DNA from: Actinomycetes bacterium
Lineage (GTDB): Bacteria > Actinomycetota > Aquicultoria > UBA3085 > Oleimmundimicrobiaceae
NCBI GenBank assembly: GCA_030614255.1
Contig: JAUWKI010000006.1
Coordinates: forward strand, 1 to 60,668
Direction of reading: 5' to 3'
DNA: 60,668 bases
The notes beneath the pieces were generated by a model, which saw only the letters and a program-made list of their open reading frames with translations, made no database searches and was not told where the DNA came from. A program made the translations under genes and the position numbers. This document shows, one piece after another, positions 52,937 through 60,668 of this stretch. Position 1 is the stretch's first letter. The number at the start of each line of letters is the position of its first letter.

Positions 52937-53860
52937 TTAATTTGTTTCTGCTGGAACTTGTTTTGATTGCTCTTTTTTAGTTGAAAATTTTATGAAGGAT
53001 AGAGCGAGCAGCAGAATCCCGACTCCCACTATGATGATGTTATACATATTGACGGGGGCAAGTATGTCTGAGAAAAGTCCCAGGACGACTTCCTTTTCAA
53101 GCGTGGGAGGTAACTCAGCTTTTTGTATCCCTGAAGCAAAAGAAAATTTTGTAAAAGTGTTCATTATAAACAAAATGATTCCCGCCGCCAGGTAATTTCC
53201 TCCTAAGAATCTAAATATGTTTTTTGCTTTGCGAAGCACGAGCACCATCAGCACGACCAAGAAGGCCTTGAAGGCGATGAGTCCATAAAAAGATAGATTA
53301 AAGAGATAGACATAGTTTTTAATCGTGCTGAGTGCTTGGACGTCATTTTGACCGTCTCCAAACAGGTTAATTTCATCAGGTAATTTTGTGTCAATATCTT
53401 CGATAATTTGGGTTTCAAAGTCTGATTTAAACAACTCAACTTCTTGAGGGTTGTCTTTTATTTCCGGCGGAACAAGGTTATCTATCTCGCTCAGCAAGTT
53501 GTTTTTTATTTCGGGCTTAATTTCAGAAAAAGATATTTTTAGATTGGTGTCCTTGTTTTTTCCGTTAATATAATCGTAAAAGTTTGATAAAACCAAATTT
53601 GATTGAACCCTTACCCATTCTTCTGAAATTGAAGCGCGTATAACCTCTTCCACCTTTTTATCCTCGTCTGTTCTTCCCTCGTCTCTTCTGATGATGGAAT
53701 TTCTTAAGGTGGGATAGAAGTTATATTGCTCCAATTCTTTCTCCACAAATCGTTGATTTAGGAGGGTGGATTTAATTGACGCTGAGAACACTAAAGAAAG
53801 AAGGCTACCTATCAGAAGAATTGCTATTAGAAACATCGAAAAAATTTTTAAAAGTTTCAT
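52937..53860 (-). CDS. Membrane protein of unknown function
   Basis: A 307-residue protein with an N-terminal membrane helix (about 7-28), an exported soluble region of about 150 residues rich in charged residues (about 30-185), then three helices (about 190-210, 220-240, 275-293) and a basic tail. The layout, an external loop held between membrane helices, suits a sensor or an assembly factor, but no family was recognised. It lies 46 bases downstream of sbcC on the same strand, so it may be in the sbcDC transcript. Confidence 0.68.
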   Translation of the reverse strand: MKLLKIFSMFLIAILLIGSLLSLVFSASIKSTLLNQRFVEKELEQYNFYPTLRNSIIRRDEGRTDEDKKVEEVIRASISEEWVRVQSNLVLSNFYDYINGKNKDTNLKISFSEIKPEIKNNLLSEIDNLVPPEIKDNPQEVELFKSDFETQIIEDIDTKLPDEINLFGDGQNDVQALSTIKNYVYLFNLSFYGLIAFKAFLVVLMVLVLRKAKNIFRFLGGNYLAAGIILFIMNTFTKFSFASGIQKAELPPTLEKEVVLGLFSDILAPVNMYNIIIVGVGILLLALSFIKFSTKKEQSKQVPAETN

Positions 53861-53906
53861 CTTGCCTCCTTGGTCTGTTTTTCCAGACTTTGTCCTGCTA
53901 CGTTTT

Positions 53907-56300
53907 TTATTCGAGTCGAGCTTGGCTTAGGCCGCTCTCATCTTCCCAGACGTTTATGACATGCTCCAGAGAGTTTTTTATGCTTTCTACGTGGGTTATT
54001 ATAAATATTTGCCTAAACTGATTTGCCAATTTGGCCAGTGCTCTCATTATATTTTCTTGACGTAAACTATCCTGGCTGCCAAAGATTTCGTCTAGCACGA
54101 TGAAACTAAAGTTTTGTTCACTTCCCTCGGTCATCACCTGTGAAATGGCGATTCTTAAACAAAGATTGGCCAAATCTTTCTCTCCGCCCGAGTATCTTTC
54201 TATGGGAAACTTTTCCCCGTTATCATATACCTGAAGCTCATAGTTTTCGTCCAATTCAACTTTGCTGTATTTCCCCTCCGTTAGCTCCTGAAATAGGTCG
54301 CTTGCTTTTTGAGAAAGGGCGGGGCGGATTCGTCCAATTAAGTGTTTTCTGAAGTTTAAAAAGATTTTTCTCAATTCTTCCAAATAAATTCTCTTTTTGC
54401 TTAATTCCTTAATTTCCTCTCGTTTATCTTTATTTTCCTCAAAGCTCTTTTTAATTTTCTCAATTTCCATATCTATTATTTTGCAATCGTGTTCCATATC
54501 CTTTAATTTGATCTCAATGTTGTGATATTTTTCCTGTGTTGCTTCAAGATCTTTTTGGAGCTCTTGGTAAGCATCTTCTGAAAATGAGAGATTTTTTCCA
54601 GCTTTTTTTATTTTATCTATATCTTCATTTAGAACTTTTTCTTTCTGTTTAAGGTCCACGATTTCTTTTTCAATCTTTGGCAACCTTTTTATATCTGCTT
54701 CATACCGGAGAGCTGCATTCCGTTTTTTTTCGAGTTCGCTTAGTCTTTCTTTTAAGGTCAAATGTTCTCTTTCGTTGTAAACGAAACGGCCAATTCTTTC
54801 GAGTTTTTTTTCTGTTTCGTCCAGACTATTCTTTAATTGCTCCATTTTTTGTGTAAGATGGGATGCTTCTTTTGCTTTTAATTCCAGGTTGTTTCTCTCT
54901 TTTTCGAAGGTTTCTTTTCTTTCTCTTAGCGCTTTTACCTTGACAAATTTATCTTCTTGGATTTTTTCGAGACTTAAGATTGCTTCTTTGTGTTTTAAAA
55001 GGTCTTCTTCTAAGACAGCAATCTTGTTTGAAAGTTGTTTTTCAATGGAAGAGAAGTCTTCTTTGAGAGGACGGAGGCAGGTTGGACACTTGCTTTCCGG
55101 CCCAAGTTTTTCTATCGCCTCTTTTTGTTTTTTTAGTTTTTTAATCTCGGGCTCAATACGTGCAAACGAGATTTTTGAATTATGTAGTTTTTCCCTCACT
55201 TCTTCGAGCAAGTTCTCATATTTTTCTAATGCTAGTTTAGTTTCTTCAATTAAATCTACTTTATTCTTCAAAGTCTCGGAGACGTTCTTAAACTCTCTCG
55301 TTTTTTCCTTTAAGTTTTTAAGTTCATTTTGAAGATGATTTTTGCGGTCTGTAAGTTCGTTTACAAGTTTTTGTTCCCCTTTTAATTTCATCATCTCTTC
55401 TGATATTTTTTTGATTTCTTCATATTCCGCGATAGATTTCTCAAGTTTTTGAAGTTCGGCTTTTTTGCTTAAAAGCTCCCCCCGCTCATCAAGGTATTTT
55501 ACCAGGTTTTCCTGCGTGCTCTTCAGTTCACTCTGTTTAATTGAGTATGTTTGTAAAAGACATGTATGCTCATTCTTTCTCTCCCATTCTCTTTCGATGC
55601 TTGATTTTAAGTTTTTGAGGTCAATCTCAAAAACATCTCTCTTTTCTTTCTTTTCCATCCTTCTCTTTTCTGAGGATTCTCTCTCTTTAAGTTTACTTTC
55701 AAGTTCAACCTTAAGGACGTTTTCGTCGAACACTCTTTCTTTAAGTACCTCAATTTTGGTAGCGACATCTCTCATGTCAAGTCTTATTAGCTCGGTTGCT
55801 TTATCAATGTCATCTATTCCAAGCATCTTTATTATCAGGTTTTTTCGTTCAGCGGGTTGTAGGTCGGAAAGGGCGTTCAGCTCCTTTTGTTTAGCAAAGA
55901 AGCTGGTGAAAAAAGCCTCTCTGTCTAATCCCAGTATTTTGGTTATATATTCCAATGTAGCCCTTATGCCTCTTGCCGCAATTTTTTTGTTTACAAATAC
56001 GGATGCATCCGATGAGAGATTTGCTCCCTTCATCTCTCTTACAACTTGGTAATGGTCGTTTGAAATTTCAAATTCGAGAATTGTCCGACAAATTTCATTT
56101 GTGGATGAGCTTTGCCTTTTTATCTGTTCTTTTGAGGTTCTTGCGGCTGCGTTTCCATAAAGAGTCCAGGCTATTGTCTCCATGAGAGAAGATTTCCCGG
56201 CGCCGTTTGTTCCAATTACACCGGTTAGCCCTTCGGGAAAATCTACTTCCGCGGTCTTATAGTTTCTAAAATTATCAAGTTTTAGATTAACCAGCTTCAT
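53907..56300 (-). CDS. sbcC: SbcC/Rad50-like DNA repair ATPase
   Basis: SMC-type ATPase (797 aa) acting with SbcD to open hairpins and process double-strand breaks. NLKLDNFRNYKTAEVDFPEGLTGVIG leads to the Walker A GTNGAGKS at about 30-37; the zinc hook CPTC is at 405-408 between two long coiled coils; RYSGGEKDLANLCLRIAIS is the signature and FIVLDEIFGSQD the Walker B. Shorter than E. coli SbcC and closer to archaeal Rad50 in size. Overlaps sbcD by 14 bases. Confidence 0.95.
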   Translation of the reverse strand: MKLVNLKLDNFRNYKTAEVDFPEGLTGVIGTNGAGKSSLMETIAWTLYGNAAARTSKEQIKRQSSSTNEICRTILEFEISNDHYQVVREMKGANLSSDASVFVNKKIAARGIRATLEYITKILGLDREAFFTSFFAKQKELNALSDLQPAERKNLIIKMLGIDDIDKATELIRLDMRDVATKIEVLKERVFDENVLKVELESKLKERESSEKRRMEKKEKRDVFEIDLKNLKSSIEREWERKNEHTCLLQTYSIKQSELKSTQENLVKYLDERGELLSKKAELQKLEKSIAEYEEIKKISEEMMKLKGEQKLVNELTDRKNHLQNELKNLKEKTREFKNVSETLKNKVDLIEETKLALEKYENLLEEVREKLHNSKISFARIEPEIKKLKKQKEAIEKLGPESKCPTCLRPLKEDFSSIEKQLSNKIAVLEEDLLKHKEAILSLEKIQEDKFVKVKALRERKETFEKERNNLELKAKEASHLTQKMEQLKNSLDETEKKLERIGRFVYNEREHLTLKERLSELEKKRNAALRYEADIKRLPKIEKEIVDLKQKEKVLNEDIDKIKKAGKNLSFSEDAYQELQKDLEATQEKYHNIEIKLKDMEHDCKIIDMEIEKIKKSFEENKDKREEIKELSKKRIYLEELRKIFLNFRKHLIGRIRPALSQKASDLFQELTEGKYSKVELDENYELQVYDNGEKFPIERYSGGEKDLANLCLRIAISQVMTEGSEQNFSFIVLDEIFGSQDSLRQENIMRALAKLANQFRQIFIITHVESIKNSLEHVINVWEDESGLSQARLE

Positions 56301-57459
56301 CTTCGTTTATCGCCTTTTTGAGATATTTTTTTCCCATTTCAAGTATCATTTTTTTATCCAACTTCTCAATCACCGTTTTTGTTAGGTAGTTTTCAAACTC
56401 CATGGATAAGTTTCCGATTGAATCGGTCGAAATTTGAGCAAAATCATCTTCATTATCTCTGTCATATCTGATGTTGAAATGAAGTGCCGGAGAAGTTAAT
56501 TGTTTGATTTGTTTAAAATCGAGGGTATTGTAGGTTGAACTTGAAATGTTATTTACTCTGAGTCTTACTATTTTCTCATTGATCCTATTTTCTTCGACTC
56601 TTTCCTCAATTTTTTTCATTACAAATTCTGCATCTTTTCCAAAAGCGTCAATAGGGGAAATTTCAATCATCGGTCGAATTTTAAGCGGATGAAAAGTGAT
56701 GTTGTTTGTCTTTCTTGTTCCCGGTGTGGGCGGTAAATCAACTTCTGAAAACCCCTTTTCTTGGCCTACCTCATTAAAGGAAAATCTCTCGGTTGAACCG
56801 GAATAATAAGCATTCTCGGCGAGCTGGACGTATTTATGATAGTGACCCAATGCGATGTAATTAAATTCGGGCTTAAAGTAGCTTGTCTCCACCACTTGCT
56901 CATTGAACTCATCCATCGAGAACTCCTTTATTCCTTTGGTGGCGGCATGGAGCATCAACACGTTATACTCGCTGTCTTGGTCGATTCTTATCATATTTAA
57001 GTTGTTTTCAAATTCTTCTTTTGTCAGACAGTGAGGTATGGCGTGGACAACTAACTCTTCCTGCTTGTTGGCACGGTCTTTAAAATTAAGTTTTTCATAT
57101 TTTCCTTCGTAAATTGGGTAAAGGCCGGGAAATAAATTGAACAATTTAAATATGCTTCCCACATCTCGCATTCTAGGCATTGAGTGATTACCGGCGATTA
57201 ATACTACGGGAATATTTGCGGATTGCAGGCGAAGCAGTTGTTCTAAAGCAAATGTTAAAGTTCGATTACTTGGGCGAACGTTATCAAAAAGATCTCCGCA
57301 GTGAAGCACGACGTCCGGGTCAATCTCAATTATTTTATCGATAGCTTGCTTAAATGCCTTGTAGACATCAATTTTCCTCTGCTTTATTCCCAGCTCTTTG
57401 TCCAAGGCACTATAAGCGGTGTATCCAAGATGTGTATCAGATATATGGACTATTCTCAT
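56287..57459 (-). CDS. sbcD: SbcD/Mre11-like nuclease
   Basis: Mn2+-dependent calcineurin-like nuclease (390 aa). Phosphoesterase motifs are complete: HISDTHLGY, HCGDLFDNVRPS, AGNHSMPRM, MLHAATKG and ALGHYHKY. The C-terminal half carries the capping domain and a helical tail for SbcC binding. sbcD precedes sbcC in the minus direction with a 14-base overlap, the standard co-translated order. Confidence 0.95.
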   Translation of the reverse strand: MRIVHISDTHLGYTAYSALDKELGIKQRKIDVYKAFKQAIDKIIEIDPDVVLHCGDLFDNVRPSNRTLTFALEQLLRLQSANIPVVLIAGNHSMPRMRDVGSIFKLFNLFPGLYPIYEGKYEKLNFKDRANKQEELVVHAIPHCLTKEEFENNLNMIRIDQDSEYNVLMLHAATKGIKEFSMDEFNEQVVETSYFKPEFNYIALGHYHKYVQLAENAYYSGSTERFSFNEVGQEKGFSEVDLPPTPGTRKTNNITFHPLKIRPMIEISPIDAFGKDAEFVMKKIEERVEENRINEKIVRLRVNNISSSTYNTLDFKQIKQLTSPALHFNIRYDRDNEDDFAQISTDSIGNLSMEFENYLTKTVIEKLDKKMILEMGKKYLKKAINEDEAG

Positions 57460-57756
57460 TTATTCTCACGCTCATCGACAGTTTTATTTTCTGACCTTAT
57501 GTTGATTCCTACCCGGTCCTTGACGCGCAGGTAAATTTTCACACTTTATTTGGTGCGACAGGATTTTAGTTATAAGAATAATCGATTAGAGCGGCAATTA
57601 AAAGAAATCAAGAACAATTCAATAGAATATATTTTGATTGAAGAGAAAGGGTGGAAGAAGTAGTGTATTATTTATTTAGAGAATCAAAGATGTTTAAGAC
57701 ATGGCCAGAACCGTAAGAAATTTTCATAATCTCTAGGATTAAAGGGAGTGATACAT
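57460..57756. other. Divergent intergenic region between sbcD and mgtC-like gene
   Basis: No convincing gene in these 297 bases. They should hold the promoters for sbcDC (minus strand) and the mgtC-like gene (plus strand). A 36-codon open frame at 57553-57663 is Lys/Asn-rich, but it has no ribosome site and no recognisable similarity. Confidence 0.4.
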
Positions 57757-58410
57757 ATGATTGGCTGGGAAACAGTTCTTATCAGACTGGTTTTAGCAGC
57801 TTTTTTTGGAGGAGTTGTCGGATACCAGCGCGAGAGGTCCGAAAAGCCGGCGGGTTTTAGGACACATGTTTTAGTCTGCATGAGCTCTGCTCTTTTGATG
57901 TTTATATCGTACTATCCGTTTTTTGATATGGGCAATGCCGATCCTTCTCGAATAGCTGCCGGGGCAATTACGGGCATAGGTTTTTTGGGCGCCGGTGCGA
58001 TTATAAGTCAAGGTGGGATAGTGAAGGGTTTGACTACTGCGGCGGGTATCTGGGCTATGGCGGCGATAGGACTTGCTGTTGGAGTTGGTCTTTACATCCC
58101 AGCATCAATTGGGACTATCTTAATTTTATTGGTTCTCACCATTTTTAAAACTATGGAGACGCGTCTTTTGGGCGGCTATTGTAATTTGGAGTTTATCTTG
58201 GAAGATCGCCCTGGAAAATTCGGCGAAGTTGTCTCTTGTTTAGGCGCTTTAAAGGTGGATATAAAGTGTGTTGATTTAGAGTGTAATGAAGAGTTAAAGA
58301 CGTGTACTACCAGAATGGCTCTTGATTTACCTCATAGAGTACACAAGGAGAACATAACCAAGAAAATTTTAAAGATAAAAGGGGTTAGTGGCCTTAAGTG
58401 GATTGAGTAA
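57757..58410 (+). CDS. MgtC/SapB family membrane protein
   Basis: Membrane protein of 217 aa. ATG 57757 is placed 9 bases after AAAGGGAG. Four or five helices hold the conserved motifs GGVVGYQRERSEKPAGFRTH and GAITGIGFLGAGAI, followed by GLTTAAGIWAMAAIG. The C-terminal 75 residues form an ACT-like domain. MgtC proteins affect Mg2+ homeostasis and survival under stress, in some cases by inhibiting F-type ATPase. Its end overlaps the convergent EAL gene by 17 bases. Confidence 0.9.
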   Translation: MIGWETVLIRLVLAAFFGGVVGYQRERSEKPAGFRTHVLVCMSSALLMFISYYPFFDMGNADPSRIAAGAITGIGFLGAGAIISQGGIVKGLTTAAGIWAMAAIGLAVGVGLYIPASIGTILILLVLTIFKTMETRLLGGYCNLEFILEDRPGKFGEVVSCLGALKVDIKCVDLECNEELKTCTTRMALDLPHRVHKENITKKILKIKGVSGLKWIE

Positions 58411-59758
58411 GTATTTGCTTTCTAATTTTTGGAAATGGCTCGCTCGGATACGCAAACACAAATCCCTGACCTATTTCAATGCCTATGTTTAACAAGGTTT
58501 TCAGCTCGGCTTTGGTCTCGATTCCCTCGGCTATCATTTTTACGCCTGTTTCTTTCCCGAAGTTGATTAATGCTTTTACCAACTGTTGTTTTATATTATC
58601 CGAGTCGATGTTTCGAATTAAGGACATATCAATTTTTATGAAGTCCGGTTTCAACTCGATTATAGATTGGAGAGATGCGTAACCCGCCCCGCCATCGTCA
58701 ATTGCTATTTTGAAACCTAGGGCCCTAAAGTATTCAAGGGCGTTTCTAAAAGCTGAAAAATCCATTATGGCAGAGCGCTCTGTAACCTCCAAAACGATGT
58801 GTTCAGGACCTAATCCTGAATTGAGCAGAAGAGCGGAAGCTGCCAACTGTCTTAGTTCAGGATCATTTACAGAGTCTGGTTCAATGTTTAAGAAAAGCAT
58901 GTGTTCGGGGTTCATATTGCTAGCGCTAGCTAGAGCTTTTTTTCTGCAAAGTCGTTCGAGCTCGATAACCAGGTTACTTTGATAAGCTATATTAAATAAT
59001 TTGTCAGGTCTTTCAAACTCCCCCTGACCGGGTCCTCTGCTCAGAGCCTCATATCCTATGATTTTATAGTTTGGAAGTTTGACTATGGGTTGAAAGAGAG
59101 TGTAAATTTCTTCTTCTTTGATTATCTTTTTAAGCTCTCGCATCCTTTTTTCAGCATCTTTGCTCTGGGCACTTGCTGAGTCTTCAAGCGCTTTTTCCAG
59201 AGCGGTATAAAGCTGGCGTTCGAGGCGGATGCTTTTATCGTAATTAAGGATTGCGCTTCCTACATAGCAGCCGAATTTTTTAAATAATGCGTAATCGAGA
59301 GAGCTACGAATGGCCTCGGTTATTTTCGAGTCTATCCTTTTCTTTATTTTTATTAGGTCCTCTTTTTGAAGTTCCGTTTTTTTGCGGGGAGGAGACAGAA
59401 GAATGGTAAACGTATTGCCGCTTATCATGAGTTGAGATATGACATCGGTTTCTCTGAGGGAACCCCCAAGAAATGATCTAAGAACATCGGCTACCATCTT
59501 CATTACTTTATCAAATGTTTGATAGCCGTAAATCTCTTCGATTTTACTGTATTTAACGATATCTACGCAGAGGATGCCCACCTGGGTGTGTTCTTTTAAT
59601 ATCTTTTCGATATCGTTTATAAGGAGGGGGATTGTAGGAAGGTCCGTGACTCTATCGCGAAGCAATTTCTCCAAATGTTTTTTTTCGCGTACGAGTCGAC
59701 CCAGTTCAATCCACGACTTTAAAATAGAGTAATTAGTTTTAGTTTGTTTCAATCTCAA
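58394..59758 (-). CDS. EAL-domain c-di-GMP phosphodiesterase with degenerate GGDEF
   Basis: A 454-residue protein. The N-terminal region (about 30-200) has the GGDEF fold (TDLPTIPLLINDIEKIL), but the catalytic signature is SGNTF, so no cyclase activity is expected. The C-terminal EAL domain (about 210-450) keeps the catalytic set: EALSR, FLNIEP, LEVTE, DDGGAG, KIDMSLI, AEGIET and GQGF. I infer an active phosphodiesterase whose dead GGDEF may bind GTP as a control. No membrane segment or sensor domain is visible. Opposes the cyclase at 8875. Confidence 0.92.
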   Translation of the reverse strand: MRLKQTKTNYSILKSWIELGRLVREKKHLEKLLRDRVTDLPTIPLLINDIEKILKEHTQVGILCVDIVKYSKIEEIYGYQTFDKVMKMVADVLRSFLGGSLRETDVISQLMISGNTFTILLSPPRKKTELQKEDLIKIKKRIDSKITEAIRSSLDYALFKKFGCYVGSAILNYDKSIRLERQLYTALEKALEDSASAQSKDAEKRMRELKKIIKEEEIYTLFQPIVKLPNYKIIGYEALSRGPGQGEFERPDKLFNIAYQSNLVIELERLCRKKALASASNMNPEHMLFLNIEPDSVNDPELRQLAASALLLNSGLGPEHIVLEVTERSAIMDFSAFRNALEYFRALGFKIAIDDGGAGYASLQSIIELKPDFIKIDMSLIRNIDSDNIKQQLVKALINFGKETGVKMIAEGIETKAELKTLLNIGIEIGQGFVFAYPSEPFPKIRKQILTQST

Positions 59759-59883
59759 TCTCCATTTAAGATAGAATTAATCATCCTTAATATATTTTCG
59801 TCAATTTTACGAATAACCTTTAGCATTATTAGTTGGAGCAAATAATTTACTTGGAGTGAGGTTTTTAAAAGGAGCGGATAGGA

Positions 59884-60327
59884 TTGGGTATTGAATATAT
59901 AGTAAGCGCGTGTCTTGTTGGAGTTAAATGCAGTTATGATGGAAAGTACAAGGTAAATGACAGAGTTATGCAACTTGTTAAGGATGGTAAGGCACTACCA
60001 ATCTGTCCGGAACAGTTGGGAGGGTTATCTACGCCACGCAAGTCAGCTGAGATTATTGGGGGCTCTGGAGAAGATGTTTTGGAAGGTAAAGCGTGTGTGA
60101 CAACAGAAGAAGGGGTTGAAGTAACTTCTCGGTTTATGAAAGGGGCACAAGAGTCTTTAAAATTAGCAAAGCTTGTGAATGCAAAGAAAGCTATTTTAAA
60201 ATCGAGGAGTCCGTCCTGCGGATGCGGCAAAATATATGATGGTAATTTTAGGGGTGAGCTTAAAGAGGGAAGCGGGGTAACGGCCGCCCTCTTTATGAGA
60301 GAAGGAATTGAAGTTGAAACAATATAA
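59884..60327 (+). CDS. DUF523 family protein
   Basis: A 147-residue protein with the DUF523 core: VSACLVGVKCSYDGKYK at the N-terminus, CPEQLGGLSTPRKSAEI, and ILKSRSPSCGCGKIYDG near the C-terminus. Conserved Cys residues (Cys10, Cys15 and those in SPSCGCG) could bind an Fe-S cluster or metal. Function not established; a desulfidase-type role has been suggested for relatives. TTG start after GGAGCGGATAGGA. Confidence 0.88.
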   Translation: MGIEYIVSACLVGVKCSYDGKYKVNDRVMQLVKDGKALPICPEQLGGLSTPRKSAEIIGGSGEDVLEGKACVTTEEGVEVTSRFMKGAQESLKLAKLVNAKKAILKSRSPSCGCGKIYDGNFRGELKEGSGVTAALFMREGIEVETI

Positions 60328-60619
60328 GGGTGATGGGGAAGGGGTAAAGTTCAGCTCCCAGCCTCCCCGATATCTGATACCTGATACAGGCCAGTACCTG
60401 GCAGCCATCAGCTCATAACAAAACCAAAAGAGTATGGGGTTATGAATGTGGCTAAGAGAGCGGAGAAATGAAAATTGCAAAATGCAAATTTTAAATTATA
60501 AATTTTTATTGAAACGCTTTTTTATTTTTCGGCTTTGAGATTTTTAATTCAGCGGGAAATCCCCGCCTGTAAGGGCGGGGCTGAGAGCATTTTCCTGCAT
60601 CTTCTTGTAAGATAAGAGC
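60328..60619 (+). mobile_element. Intergenic region with left end of an IS200/IS605 element
   Basis: About 230 bases without a gene precede the transposase start. At 60561-60580 CCCCGCC pairs with GGCGGGG around TGTAAG, a subterminal hairpin 40 bases before TnpA, where IS200/IS605 left ends have theirs. The stretch before it (about 60475-60510) is AT-rich with AAATGCAAATTTTAAATTAT-like sequence. The exact end of the element cannot be set from one side. Confidence 0.5.
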
Positions 60620-60668
60620 ATGAGAGCAAGAAAATCAGCTCATGCTGTATACAAAACTCAATATCACA
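60620..60668 (+). CDS. tnpA: IS200/IS605 transposase TnpA, 5' part
   Basis: Partial coding sequence cut by the window edge. ATG 60620 begins MRARKSAHAVYKTQYH, matching the usual N-terminus of Y1 TnpA proteins, with the strand-forming HxVYxxxYH. The rest of the gene, including HUH and the catalytic Tyr, lies beyond the window, so whether the copy is intact cannot be seen. The remnant at base 1 has a similar opening. Confidence 0.75.
   Translation, partial: MRARKSAHAVYKTQYH

Noticed and set aside
54889-56052. Long plus-strand open frames opposite sbcC.
   Set aside because: They are antisense shadows of a coiled-coil gene, rich in Ser/Phe/Leu with no ribosome sites; SbcC motifs on the minus strand are unambiguous.
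57553-57663. Thirty-six-codon Lys/Asn-rich frame upstream of the mgtC-like gene.
   Set aside because: No ribosome site, no recognisable motif, in a divergent promoter region.

Overview
The window looks like a chromosomal segment of an anaerobic, low-to-mid G+C bacterium, most likely a deep-branching member of the Actinomycetota. The run mazG-eno-pyk-ftsB-DUF501-ppx is an actinobacterial arrangement, while the upstream run rsmI-abrB-metG-tatD-(G5/3D protein)-ksgA-veg-ispE-ridA-spoVG-glmU-prs-ctc-pth mirrors the Bacillus/Clostridium core order. A V-type ATPase, ferredoxins, radical SAM and DUF362 Fe-S proteins and an uptake-type hydrogenase fit an anaerobe. The exact class is an inference.

Region 1 (1-7.7 kb): a decayed IS200/IS605 fragment, then a membrane-bound uptake hydrogenase operon: Tat-exported small subunit, large subunit, maturation protease, HybA-like ferredoxin and NrfD/HybB-like quinone-side membrane subunit. 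The large subunit reading frame is interrupted by TGA exactly where the first C-terminal active-site Cys should be. It continues in frame through the second Cys, the His and a 15-residue tail, and a SECIS-like hairpin follows the TGA. I therefore read it as one 528-residue selenocysteine [NiFeSe] subunit. A second protease, hypA, hypB and an Rrf2 regulator follow.

Region 2 (7.8-13.7 kb): a radical SAM protein on the minus strand, a diguanylate cyclase/ROK kinase/DUF362 operon, a small ferredoxin and two unassigned membrane proteins.

Region 3 (13.7-33.5 kb): the housekeeping block of translation, cell-wall precursor, PRPP, protein-folding, glycolysis and division genes, with tRNA-Gln between spoVG and glmU. 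The G5/3D cell-wall gene in it carries an early in-frame TGA followed by a perfect 8-bp hairpin.

Region 4 (33.9-43.1 kb): tRNA-Leu and a nine-gene V-ATPase operon in the order F-I-K-E-C-G-A-B-D, the order of the Enterococcus Na+-ATPase. The K subunit keeps the Na+-ligand residues. A strong terminator closes it.

Region 5 (43.1-60.7 kb): minus-strand tldE/tldD and an NlpC/P60 hydrolase, initiator tRNA, a CD225/DUF2752 membrane pair, a drug-type ABC exporter, a Ca2+/cation antiporter, sbcCD, an MgtC-like protein, an EAL phosphodiesterase with a dead GGDEF domain, DUF523, and the start of an IS200/IS605 transposase at the window edge. Intergenic gaps here and near 33.6 kb hold GC-rich palindromic repeats and gene debris.
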